Part shown: piece by piece, positions 24,569 through 32,906 of the stretch
Layout: each line of letters opens with the position of its first letter
Numbering within the stretch: the stretch's first letter is position 1
DNA from: Sphingomonas_E sp042693015
GTDB lineage: Bacteria; Pseudomonadota; Alphaproteobacteria; Sphingomonadales; Sphingomonadaceae
Assembly: GCF_042693015.1 (NCBI RefSeq)
Contig: NZ_CP170544.1
Coordinates: 868,001 to 932,000, forward strand
Direction: 5' to 3'
Length of the DNA stretch: 64,000 nt
Program-made: the position numbers and the translations under genes
The notes under the pieces: model-generated
The model's input: only the letters and a program-made list of their open reading frames with translations
Told to the model about the DNA's origin: nothing
The model's database searches: none

Positions 24569-24578
24569 TGAGGTCGAA

Positions 24579-25970
24579 ATGGCCGAACGAAAGATATTTG
24601 CGGGGCATGCGGTGCGGCGGCTGCGGCGCGTCGCCGGGCTGACCCAACTGGCCATGGCAGACGCACTCGACATTTCAGCGAGCTATCTCAACCTGATCGA
24701 GCGCAATCAGCGGCCGCTGACGGCGGCGCTAATGCTGAAGCTGGGCGATCGTTTCGACATGGACCCGCGGATGCTGGCGGCCGATGGGCCGGGTGGTGGC
24801 GCAGAGGCCATTCGCCGACGGCTGGCCGACCCGATCTTTGCCGATATCGGCGTCGATCGCGCGGAGGTCGACGAATGGCTGGCAGCAGCACCCGGCGGGG
24901 CCGAAGCCTTTGCGCGCGCTTTCGATCGGCTGCGGGAAGGGGCTGCGACTGCGAGCAGCGAAGAGGACGGCGCCACCGCAGCGGTTCGCCGCGAGACGGA
25001 GCGCTGGCGCAATCACTATCCTGACCTGGATGCGGCGGCCGAAACGCTGGCCGACGAATTGCGGCTGGGCGCTGCCGATCTTTATGGCGCCATCGCCGAG
25101 CGCCTGCGCGTGAAGCACCAGCTTACGATCCGGATACTGCCGGTGGAGACGATGCCCGATCGGCTGCGGCGGCTCGACCTCCATGCCCGGCAGGTGCAGC
25201 TATCCGAGATGCTGGACCCGGCTTCGCGCACCTTTCAGGCGGCCTTCCAGCTCGCCCAGCTCGAAGCGCGGGGAGAGATCGATGCGCTGGTCGCCGGGGC
25301 AGCCTTTGGCGAACGGACCGCGGAGCGGTTGTTCAGGCGGACAGTGACGTCCTATTTCGCTGCGGCCCTGATGATGCCCTATGGCCGCTTCCTGCGCGCC
25401 TGCGAGGCGACCGGCTATGATCTCGAACTGCTGCAGCGGCGCTTCAATGCGGGGTTCGAGATGGTGGCCCACCGCCTGACGACGCTGCAGCGTGTCGGCG
25501 CGCGGGGGCTGCCATTCTTCATGGTGCGGATCGACCGCGCCGGACAGGCGTCGAAACGCTATGCGGGCGCCTCCGCCTCAGCGCTGGCAACCGGCCCCGA
25601 GCGCTGCCCCTTGTGGCAGGTACACCAAGCTTTCGACCGACCGGGCGAGATCGTGCGACAATTGGTGGCGCTGGAGGATGGCAGCCGCTGGTTCACGATG
25701 GCGCGGACGGTGCGTTCGCAGGTCCGTTCGCCTGGCGGGATACGAGCGGAATTTGCGATCGGGCTGGGCGTGGCGGCAGAAAATGCTGCGCCGATCGCCC
25801 ACGCGCGCGGGCTCGATCTCAACGGCGACGACGCGACGCCGGTAGGGTTGGGCTGCCGCCGCTGTGCGCGTGCGGACTGCCCGCAGCGTGCGGAGCCGCC
25901 GATCGGCCGCGTGCTGTTGCTGAACGATCGCGAGCGCGGGCTTACCCCCTTCACCTTCGCTGGAGATTGA
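24579..25970 (+). CDS. ScfR/RamB-type XRE regulator of short-chain fatty acyl metabolism
   Basis: 463 residues from the ATG at 24579 with GAGG 5 bases upstream; an earlier ATG lies inside the inverted repeat. The domains are an XRE helix-turn-helix at about 8-60 (VRRLRRVAGLTQLAMADALDISASYL), an ImmA/IrrE-like region in the middle, and the DUF2083 C-terminal domain with a cysteine cluster GLGCRRCARADC. RamB and ScfR regulate acetate and propionate genes including aceA, which lies divergently beside it. Activation or repression cannot be decided from sequence. Confidence 0.88.
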   Translation: MAERKIFAGHAVRRLRRVAGLTQLAMADALDISASYLNLIERNQRPLTAALMLKLGDRFDMDPRMLAADGPGGGAEAIRRRLADPIFADIGVDRAEVDEWLAAAPGGAEAFARAFDRLREGAATASSEEDGATAAVRRETERWRNHYPDLDAAAETLADELRLGAADLYGAIAERLRVKHQLTIRILPVETMPDRLRRLDLHARQVQLSEMLDPASRTFQAAFQLAQLEARGEIDALVAGAAFGERTAERLFRRTVTSYFAAALMMPYGRFLRACEATGYDLELLQRRFNAGFEMVAHRLTTLQRVGARGLPFFMVRIDRAGQASKRYAGASASALATGPERCPLWQVHQAFDRPGEIVRQLVALEDGSRWFTMARTVRSQVRSPGGIRAEFAIGLGVAAENAAPIAHARGLDLNGDDATPVGLGCRRCARADCPQRAEPPIGRVLLLNDRERGLTPFTFAGD

Positions 25971-25976
25971 GGGCGA

Positions 25977-26258
25977 TCAGCGCCAGCTAGGCTGCATCAC
26001 CACCATCATCAGCACGAAGCCGAAATAGATGAGGCCCGGGAGAGCAGGTACCAGCAGAAGGCCGGTTGCTGCCGGCCCATGGGCGCGGGCGCGCAGCCAC
26101 CAGCCGCCGCCGAGGATGCAAGCCGCCCCGGCCAGCATCGCCAGCCAAAGGCCGATATTGGAGCCGGAAACCGAATTGTCGGTGATCCCCACAAAGAAGA
26201 ACAGCAACAGCACGGCGGCCAGTACCGCATCGAATGCGAAGAGCAACCAGAAGGTCAC
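25977..26258 (-). CDS. Small three-helix membrane protein of unknown function
   Basis: 93 residues. Helices FWLLFAFDAVLAAVLLLFFFVG, IGLWLAMLAGAACILGGGWWL and GLIYFGFVLMMVVMQPSW are evident (each spread over about 20 residues). The GTG at 26258 is preferred because this is where the first helix begins; a GTG at 26282 is also possible and neither has a good ribosome site. Convergent with the ScfR-type gene, 6 bases apart. Confidence 0.65.
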   Translation of the reverse strand: MTFWLLFAFDAVLAAVLLLFFFVGITDNSVSGSNIGLWLAMLAGAACILGGGWWLRARAHGPAATGLLLVPALPGLIYFGFVLMMVVMQPSWR

Positions 26259-26326
26259 CGCGCCAAAGTAACATTTCGACACGGACAGTTAAAGCGAGAC
26301 AAGCGAGGGCGGGCCGGTCCGCCCGA

Positions 26327-27412
26327 TCAGGTCAGCCGGTCGAGCGTGACATGACCCGTGCGCTTGAGTTCATCGACGATCCGCCGGACATCCTGACTGG
26401 CACCGCGCGGCAGGACCAGCACGGCATCCCCCGTGGCGACGACAATGAGGTCGCTGACCCCCACGGTGGCTATAAGCGGGCCATCGGACCGGATCAGGCA
26501 GTTGGTGGTGTCGAGTGCGATAACGTCGCCCTGATGGCAATTACCGGCGGCATCGGGGCCGATGATGGAATGGAGCGCGTCCCAGCTGCCGATGTCCGAC
26601 CAACCCATTTCGACCGGAACGACCGCGACACGATCATCCTTCTCCATCACCGCATAATCGATCGAATCCGCGGGAGAGGCGGTGAAAGCCTCCGCTTCGG
26701 GATGAACCCGTGCGCCGTCATGGACGGAGCCTGCCATGGACGTCCGCGTCGCTGCGGCCATGGCAGGTGCGTATTTTTCGAGCGCGGCGAGATAGGCGTC
26801 TGCCCGGAACAGGAAGATGCCGCCATTCCAGACATAATGTCCTTCGGCGAGATATGCCTCGGCCGTCGCGAGATCCGGCTTTTCGACGAACTTGTCGACC
26901 TTGTGGACGCCGGGCGCGATCTCGGCACCGGTGTGGATATAGCCATAGCCGGTTTCGGGGGCGTCGGGCGTGATGCCGAAGGTCGCGAGCCAACCCTGTT
27001 CGACCAGCGGCAGTGCGGCATCGATCGCGGCATGAAAGGCGGCGACGTTGAGGATGACATGATCGCTGGGCATCACCAGAAGGATGGCATCGGCCGGGGC
27101 GGCGATCGCCGCGAGCGCGATGGCTGGTGCGGTATTGCGGCCAACAGGCTCGAGGATGACGGCGGCCGGCTCCGCGCCGATTTCGCCGAGTTGCTGCTCG
27201 ATCTCGTCGGCGTGCGCGGTGTTGGCGACGATCATCGGTGCGGCAAAGCGCGACGTGTCGATCGTCCGGGACGCGGTCAACTGCAGCATCGTCTGATCGG
27301 CGATGAGGCTCAGAAGCTGCTTGGGGCGCATGGTGCGTGACATCGGCCAGAGCCGGGTGCCGCTGCCACCGGAAAGGATGACGGGCGTTATCTTGTTCCG
27401 GGGCGTGGTCAT
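26327..27412 (-). CDS. Mannose-1-phosphate guanylyltransferase
   Basis: 361 residues. VILSGGSGTRLWPMSR at 11-26 is the nucleotide-binding signature, FVEKP near 175 and the GYGYI/WNGGIFLFRADAYL blocks belong to the GDP-mannose pyrophosphorylase family. The length is that of the monofunctional enzyme without the phosphomannose isomerase domain. It makes GDP-mannose for exopolysaccharide. It is divergent from prsK, whose regulon concerns exopolysaccharide-linked export, so the neighbourhood is coherent. Confidence 0.9.
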   Translation of the reverse strand: MTTPRNKITPVILSGGSGTRLWPMSRTMRPKQLLSLIADQTMLQLTASRTIDTSRFAAPMIVANTAHADEIEQQLGEIGAEPAAVILEPVGRNTAPAIALAAIAAPADAILLVMPSDHVILNVAAFHAAIDAALPLVEQGWLATFGITPDAPETGYGYIHTGAEIAPGVHKVDKFVEKPDLATAEAYLAEGHYVWNGGIFLFRADAYLAALEKYAPAMAAATRTSMAGSVHDGARVHPEAEAFTASPADSIDYAVMEKDDRVAVVPVEMGWSDIGSWDALHSIIGPDAAGNCHQGDVIALDTTNCLIRSDGPLIATVGVSDLIVVATGDAVLVLPRGASQDVRRIVDELKRTGHVTLDRLT

Positions 27413-27717
27413 GGGCCTCCGTAAATCCGTGGCGATGATGGTAGCTTATCCATGTGATTGCATGGCAAGTCGCGAGATGCCCATTAAATCCGCAATCGAT
27501 GACAAGGTTTCAGCATTTTTTTGTCAATTTGGGCGACACCTGCCCGTCGAAAAATTTTACGATCATCAATTTTTTGATGGGATTGTGCAACTTCATGGGT
27601 TTAGCTGTCAAACGCCGTGCCGAACGATGCTCAGCCGAATTTGGCCGTAGCTTCGCCTTTCTTTGGCCCGAGATCTGAGCCACATGGAACATACAGCTCG
27701 GGGGAGCAGATCGAATA
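27413..27717. other. AT-rich divergent intergenic region, 305 bases
   Basis: Clearly lower in GC than its surroundings, with runs of T and A at 27510-27580 and an inverted repeat CATCAA-N4-TTGATG at 27564-27579. It must carry promoters for the guanylyltransferase gene and prsK. I see no open frame with a ribosome site. Confidence 0.55.
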
Positions 27718-29805
27718 ATGACTGACGCGATCGGCGTCTGGAGCCATGTCGTGGCCGCAGTGTTGTTTGCGGCCTTGGCACTGTGGCAGGTGCAAGGCCC
27801 CCGCGGGGGCATGCAGCGCCGGACGCTGACCCTGGCCTTTGCGATGACCGCCGGCTGGGCAACGGCGGTGGTGTTCGCCGGACCGGGCGATCTGGCCGCA
27901 CGTATCGGCGAGACGGCGCGGAACCTGGCATGGTTGGGTTTCATGTTCGGGCTTTTGCGGCAGGGTGCCGGCGTTGCCAACCGTTCCACGATCACTGCCC
28001 TATATGGCGTGTTGGCCGGAGTGGGCTTGGCCCAGGTCGGCGTCGATTTCCTGGCGAATCGGTTCACCAGCCATGATCCCGATGCCGTCGAGGCCTTGTT
28101 CTTCGCCATCCTGCTGTTGCGAATGACCTTTGCGGTTGGCGCATTGGTGCTGGTCCACAATCTCTACACGGCTGCCACGCCGGATGCGCGCTGGGGCATT
28201 CGCCTGCCGATGATCGCGCTGGCATCGATGTGGACCTACGACCTCAATCTCTACACCGTGGCCTATCTCGGCCATGGCTGGCCGATCTCGCTCTACGCCG
28301 GCCGCGGCGTCATCATGCTGCTGCTGGCGCCGCTCTTCGCGCTGGCGAGCCGCCGCAATACGCGGTGGAAGATGCGGATTTCGCGTACGGTCACCTTCCA
28401 ATCGCTGTCGCTGATGGCGATCGGTTTCTACCTGATCGCGATGGTGATCGTCGCACGCGCCATCGAACTGATCGGCGGCGATTATGCGCAGCTCGCGCAG
28501 GTGACGGCGGTGTTCGGCATGTCGATCGCGGCGCTGGTGTTCCTTCCGGCAGGGCGGATCAGCGCGTGGCTGAAGGTGAAGGTCGCCAAGCATCTGTTTC
28601 AGCACCGCTATGACTATCGCGTCGAGTGGATGCGTTTCACCGACACGATCGGGCGACCGGATGAGGGGGCCGATCCGCTCGACGTGCGCGTGATCCAGGC
28701 GATCGCCGATATCATGGAGGCGCCTGGCGGGCTGCTGCTGGTGCCGGACGGCGGCGCCGGACTTGCGCTTGCAGCGCAATGGAATTGGCCGGCTGCAGAA
28801 GTGCCGGCCGTGGCCGCGGATTCCGCATTCGTGCGGGCCGTGCAGGCCACGGGCCGCATCCTGGAATTCGATACGATCCGCAACGGCGATGCGGACGAGA
28901 CCAGCGTGACGCCTGAGTGGATATTGGCGCAGCAAAGGGCGTGGGCCGGCGTGCCGCTGATCCACTTCGACCAACTGGTCGGTCTTGTCCTGCTGGCGCG
29001 GCCGCGGGTCGACCGGGGGCTCGATTGGGAGGATTTCGATCTGCTGCGTGTCGCGGGGCGGCAAGTCGCGAGTTACCTGGCCGAGGCGCGCGGGCAGGAG
29101 GCGTTGAACGAGGCGCGGCGGTTCGACGAGTTCAATCGCCGATTCGCCTTCATCATGCATGACATCAAGAATCTGGTGAGCCAGTTGAGCCTGCTTACCC
29201 GCAATGCCGAGCGTCATGCCGACAATCCCGATTTTCGCGCGGACATGATTGCCACGCTGCGAAACTCGACGGCGAAGATGAACGATCTGCTCGCCCGCCT
29301 GTCGCAGCATCATACCGGCCGGGCTGCCGAGCCGCGGCCGGTTGCATTGAAGCCGATCGCCGAGGCGGTCGCCAGCGGCCGGGCGCAGCAGCACATCGTC
29401 CGGGTGGAGGGAGCGGGCGACATCATCGCCGCGGCCGACCCGCCCCGCCTGGAACAGGCGTTGGGCCATATCGTCCAGAATGCCATCGACGTCAGCCCAC
29501 AGGGCGAGCCAGTGTGGGTTCATATTGAAAGGCGCGGATTGGAGGCCGTGATCACCGTGGTCGATCGGGGCGAGGGCATGTCCGCCGAGTTCATCCGCAC
29601 GCGGCTCTATAGACCTTTCGCCTCCACCAAGGCCGGTGGGTTCGGAATCGGGGCGTTCGAGGCCCGCAGCCTGATCTCGGCCATGGGAGGGCGATTGGAG
29701 GTGGAAAGTCGTGAAGGATCCGGCACCCGTTTTTCAATCGTGCTGCCAGTGACGCAGATCACCGCGGATGCTGAGCGATTCGTTAATGCGTTGGACCCAT
29801 CATGA
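27718..29805 (+). CDS. prsK: XrtA/PEP-CTERM system histidine kinase PrsK
   Basis: 695 residues. About eight N-terminal membrane helices (to about residue 280) are followed by a GAF-like segment (about 340-470). The phospho-acceptor His481 is in IMHDIKNLVSQLSLL, and an ATPase domain follows with ALGHIVQNAIDVSPQ (N box), VDRGEGMS and GFGIGAF (G boxes). This arrangement is that of PrsK. Its stop overlaps the prsR start by four bases. The pair controls PEP-CTERM and exopolysaccharide genes in species with exosortase XrtA; a PEPxxWA-CTERM gene occurs at 10863-11714. Confidence 0.92.
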   Translation: MTDAIGVWSHVVAAVLFAALALWQVQGPRGGMQRRTLTLAFAMTAGWATAVVFAGPGDLAARIGETARNLAWLGFMFGLLRQGAGVANRSTITALYGVLAGVGLAQVGVDFLANRFTSHDPDAVEALFFAILLLRMTFAVGALVLVHNLYTAATPDARWGIRLPMIALASMWTYDLNLYTVAYLGHGWPISLYAGRGVIMLLLAPLFALASRRNTRWKMRISRTVTFQSLSLMAIGFYLIAMVIVARAIELIGGDYAQLAQVTAVFGMSIAALVFLPAGRISAWLKVKVAKHLFQHRYDYRVEWMRFTDTIGRPDEGADPLDVRVIQAIADIMEAPGGLLLVPDGGAGLALAAQWNWPAAEVPAVAADSAFVRAVQATGRILEFDTIRNGDADETSVTPEWILAQQRAWAGVPLIHFDQLVGLVLLARPRVDRGLDWEDFDLLRVAGRQVASYLAEARGQEALNEARRFDEFNRRFAFIMHDIKNLVSQLSLLTRNAERHADNPDFRADMIATLRNSTAKMNDLLARLSQHHTGRAAEPRPVALKPIAEAVASGRAQQHIVRVEGAGDIIAAADPPRLEQALGHIVQNAIDVSPQGEPVWVHIERRGLEAVITVVDRGEGMSAEFIRTRLYRPFASTKAGGFGIGAFEARSLISAMGGRLEVESREGSGTRFSIVLPVTQITADAERFVNALDPS

Positions 29806-31169
29806 GCCAAATGTCCGAAAAGCCGAAACTCCTGATCGTCGAGGACGACGAAGGGCTGCAGCGTCAATTGCGCTGGGCCTATGAGGATTATGACGTCATC
29901 GTCGCGAGCGACCGTGCCGGGGCGATCGACGCCTTGCGCGCGACCGAGCCGGCGGTGGTGACGCTCGATCTGGGCCTGCCGCCAGATCCCGATGGCGTGA
30001 CCGAGGGCTTCGCGACGCTTGAGGAGATCCTGCGGCTGAAGCCCGATACCAAGGTGATCGTCGCGTCCGGTCATGGCGCCCGCGAAAGCGCGCTGCGAGC
30101 CATCGCGTCCGGAGCCTATGATTTCTACCAAAAACCGGTCGATATCGACACGCTCGGCCTGATCGTCGCGCGGGCCTTCCACCTCCATGCGATCGAGAAG
30201 GAGAATGCGCGGCTGGCGACGGCCGAAACGGGCGGCGCCACCGTGCTGGGCGGCATGATCACCGGCGCCCCGGAAATGCTGAAGGTCGCCCGCACGATCG
30301 AACGCGTCGCCAACGCCAATGTATCGGTGATGCTGCTGGGTGCGAGTGGGACGGGCAAGGAATTGCTCGCGCGGGGCGTCCACAATGCAAGTGGGCGGGC
30401 GAAGGGCGCGTTCGTCGCGATCAACTGCGCGGCGATCCCGGAAAACCTGCTCGAGGCCGAATTGTTTGGCTACGAGAAGGGGGCGTTTACCGGCGCGGTC
30501 AAGACGACCGAAGGCAAGATCGAGATGGCCGAGGGCGGCACTTTGTTCCTCGACGAGGTGGGTGACATCCCGCTGCCATTGCAGGTGAAGTTACTGCGCT
30601 TCCTGCAGGAGCGCGTGATCGAGCGGATCGGCAGCCGACGCGCCATTCCGGTCGACACGCGCATCGTCTGCGCCACGCACCAGGATCTGCCGGCTATGAT
30701 CGCGGCGGGAAGTTTCCGCGAGGATCTTTATTACCGGCTGGCTGAGATTGTCGTGAACATCCCGACGCTCGCGGAACGGCATGGCGATGCGACTTTGCTC
30801 GCCAAGCATTTTCTGACGCGCTTCGCCAAGGAAATGAACCCGCAGGTCCGCGGTTTCGCGCCGGATGCGCTGGCTGTGCTCAATAGCTGGCCCTGGCCAG
30901 GCAATGTCCGCGAGCTTGAGAACCGCATGAAGCGGGCGGTCATCATGGCTGAAGGCAAGATGCTGACCGCGGCCGATCTCGATCTCGGATCGGTGGCGGA
31001 CGGGGCGGAACTCATCAACCTGAAGGCGGCGCGCGAACTCGCCGACCGCCGCGCGATCCGTCAGGCACTGGCGCGGACGGAGGGCAATGTGTCGAATGCG
31101 GCGAAGCTGCTCGGCATCAGCCGGCCGACGCTCTACGACCTGTTCAAGCAGTACGACCTTCAAGCCTGA
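29802..31169 (+). CDS. prsR: PEP-CTERM-box response regulator PrsR, sigma-54 dependent activator
   Basis: 455 residues: a receiver domain with Asp56 in VVTLDLGLPP, an AAA+ sigma-54 interaction domain with Walker A GASGTGKE and the sigma-54 loop GAFTGA, then a Fis-type helix-turn-helix (TEGNVSNAAKLLGISRPTLYDLF). The Walker A has Ala where most NtrC-type proteins have Glu (GESGTGKE). It is co-translated with prsK through an ATGA overlap. It activates sigma-54 promoters of exopolysaccharide and PEP-CTERM genes. Confidence 0.93.
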   Translation: MSQMSEKPKLLIVEDDEGLQRQLRWAYEDYDVIVASDRAGAIDALRATEPAVVTLDLGLPPDPDGVTEGFATLEEILRLKPDTKVIVASGHGARESALRAIASGAYDFYQKPVDIDTLGLIVARAFHLHAIEKENARLATAETGGATVLGGMITGAPEMLKVARTIERVANANVSVMLLGASGTGKELLARGVHNASGRAKGAFVAINCAAIPENLLEAELFGYEKGAFTGAVKTTEGKIEMAEGGTLFLDEVGDIPLPLQVKLLRFLQERVIERIGSRRAIPVDTRIVCATHQDLPAMIAAGSFREDLYYRLAEIVVNIPTLAERHGDATLLAKHFLTRFAKEMNPQVRGFAPDALAVLNSWPWPGNVRELENRMKRAVIMAEGKMLTAADLDLGSVADGAELINLKAARELADRRAIRQALARTEGNVSNAAKLLGISRPTLYDLFKQYDLQA

Positions 31170-31199
31170 GGACGCCTCGGCGCCCCCAGGCCGGGAAGC

Positions 31200-31883
31200 T
31201 TAGCGGACGCGGGGGCCGCCATAAGGCAGCGGCGGCGGCGGGCGACGGTCGCGGCGCGGCAATTGCGCCTGATAGGCGACCGAACAATGATTCAGGCAGT
31301 AAGGGAAGCCCGGATTGATCGGCTGCCCACAGAAATGGAAATCCGGCTCGCCGGGATGGCCGATCGGCCACTTGCAGATCTTGTCGCTCAGTTCGAGCAG
31401 GCTCGTCTTGCCCGCCATATCGGCAGACGGCTTCGCGGGCACCAGCCGGCGCGGCGGTGCGGGCGTCGAGGGAGGCTGCTGCTCGCCGGGGGACTGGCGC
31501 TGGAAGCCGCCGGGGCCGATCGAGCGGAAGACCTGCTGAGGCGCGCTTGTGGCAGGAGCAGCCGGCGCGGGCGTCGCCACCGGTGCCGGCGCGGCGGGCT
31601 TGGCCGCAGCAGGCGCGGGGGCCGGAGCGGGCGGCGGCGGGGCTGGCGTCGCGGCGACGGGCTCCGGACGGGGCGCTGCCTGCTTCGGCGTCGACTCGCT
31701 ATTGCTGTTGCTGCTGTCACCGCCGCGCACCGGCGACGGGCGCGACTGCAGACCCAGGCGATGCGCCTTGCCGATCACCGCATTGCGGCTGACCCCGCCG
31801 AGTTCCTCGGCGATCTGGCTCGCGGTGTTGCCCGCTTCCCAGAGCCGCCTAAGCTGTTCGATCCGTTCGTCCGTCCAGGCCAT
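31200..31883 (-). CDS. gcrA: Cell-cycle transcriptional regulator GcrA
   Basis: 227 residues. The conserved N-terminus MAWTDERIEQLRRLWEAGNTASQ (within 1-25) and SRNAVIGKAHRLGL form the DNA-binding part that recognises methylated GANTC sites in Caulobacter. A long Ala/Pro-rich linker (about 60-150) is followed by the C-terminal domain with C-K-W-P-I-G and FHFCGQ/YCLNHC, which binds sigma-70. It links cell-cycle methylation by CcrM to transcription in alphaproteobacteria. It converges on prsR. Confidence 0.94.
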   Translation of the reverse strand: MAWTDERIEQLRRLWEAGNTASQIAEELGGVSRNAVIGKAHRLGLQSRPSPVRGGDSSNSNSESTPKQAAPRPEPVAATPAPPPPAPAPAPAAAKPAAPAPVATPAPAAPATSAPQQVFRSIGPGGFQRQSPGEQQPPSTPAPPRRLVPAKPSADMAGKTSLLELSDKICKWPIGHPGEPDFHFCGQPINPGFPYCLNHCSVAYQAQLPRRDRRPPPPLPYGGPRVR

Positions 31884-31946
31884 TCGTCGTCCTTAAACTT
31901 TTCCCGCGCTTGCGGGCGGGCGTGCCAGTCGATAGTCGCTTGTGCC

Positions 31947-32774
31947 ATGACCGACCAGCCCGAAAACTTGGTGCGCGCCAACCCCGGCGTGCCGGTAATC
32001 CCGTTCGTCAATTGGGGAGGATTGCGCGCGCTCTATGTGAAGGAGGTGCGGCGTTTCTTCAAGGTCCAGCTCCAGACGATCTGGGCGCCGGCCATTACGA
32101 CGTTGCTTTTCCTCGTGATCTTCACCGTCGCGCTGGGCGGCGGCGGGCGCATGGTGATGGGTATTCACTTCGCCAATTTCATCGCGCCCGGCCTGATCGT
32201 GATGGGCATGATGCAGAATGCCTTCGCCAATTCCAGCTTCTCGCTGCTGGTCGGCAAGATCCAGGGCACGATCGTCGACTATCTGATGCCGCCGCTTTCT
32301 TCGGGCGAAGTGCTGTTCGCGCTGGTCGCGGCGTCGATGACGCGCGCCGTGCTGGTCGGGCTCGCCGTATGGCTGGCGATGTGCTTCTGGCCCGGTGTCG
32401 AGGTGATCCCGCAGCATTTCTGGGCGGTCGTGTGGTTCGGGCTGATGGGATCGGCACTACTTTCGTTCCTGGGCGTCCTGACGTCGATCTGGGCGGAAAA
32501 GTTCGACCATGCGGCGGCGGTGACGAATTTCGTCGTCCAACCGCTCTCGCTGCTTTCGGGGACCTTCTATTCGGTGGATGCGCTGGCGCCGACCTTCCAG
32601 ACGATCAGCCACGCCAACCCGTTCTTCTATGTCATTTCAGGCTTCCGCTACGGCTTCATCGGCATCGCCGATTCGCCGATTGCCGCGGGCGCGCTGGTGC
32701 TGCTCGGCGTGAACATAGTGCTCGGCGCGATCTGTTACGTCGCGCTGACGAAGGGCTGGAAGCTCAAGAACTGA
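31947..32774 (+). CDS. ABC-2 type transporter permease
   Basis: 275 residues from the ATG at 31947, where the protein family starts; no clear ribosome site precedes it, so a leaderless transcript is possible. Six membrane helices and the ABC-2 pattern NPFFYVISGFRYGFIG near the end are seen. A cytoplasmic N-terminus reads FVNWGGLRALYVKEVRRFFKVQ. It should export a drug, lipid or polysaccharide together with an ATPase, but no ATPase gene is adjacent. Confidence 0.87.
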   Translation: MTDQPENLVRANPGVPVIPFVNWGGLRALYVKEVRRFFKVQLQTIWAPAITTLLFLVIFTVALGGGGRMVMGIHFANFIAPGLIVMGMMQNAFANSSFSLLVGKIQGTIVDYLMPPLSSGEVLFALVAASMTRAVLVGLAVWLAMCFWPGVEVIPQHFWAVVWFGLMGSALLSFLGVLTSIWAEKFDHAAAVTNFVVQPLSLLSGTFYSVDALAPTFQTISHANPFFYVISGFRYGFIGIADSPIAAGALVLLGVNIVLGAICYVALTKGWKLKN

Positions 32775-32832
32775 CCTGCCCGCGACGGGGGTTGTCCCGT
32801 CCCCGTTCCAACGATAAAAGCGCGCTTCGAAC

Positions 32833-32859
32833 AAGGCGGCCGAACTGGGCCGCCTTTTT
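32833..32859 (+). terminator. Intrinsic terminator after the ABC permease
   Basis: 9-bp stem AAGGCGGCC with its complement, 6-base loop and a T-run of five. Confidence 0.85.
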
Positions 32860-32906
32860 GCGTTTCCGGAGTTTTCCCGAACTTTTTCGTTGAAGGAGCA
32901 GTTCAG

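Noticed and set aside
27641..27657. Possible -24/-12 sigma-54 promoter (TTGGCC...TTCGCC) before prsK
   Set aside because: Spacing fits but the bases match the consensus poorly; not listed as a feature.
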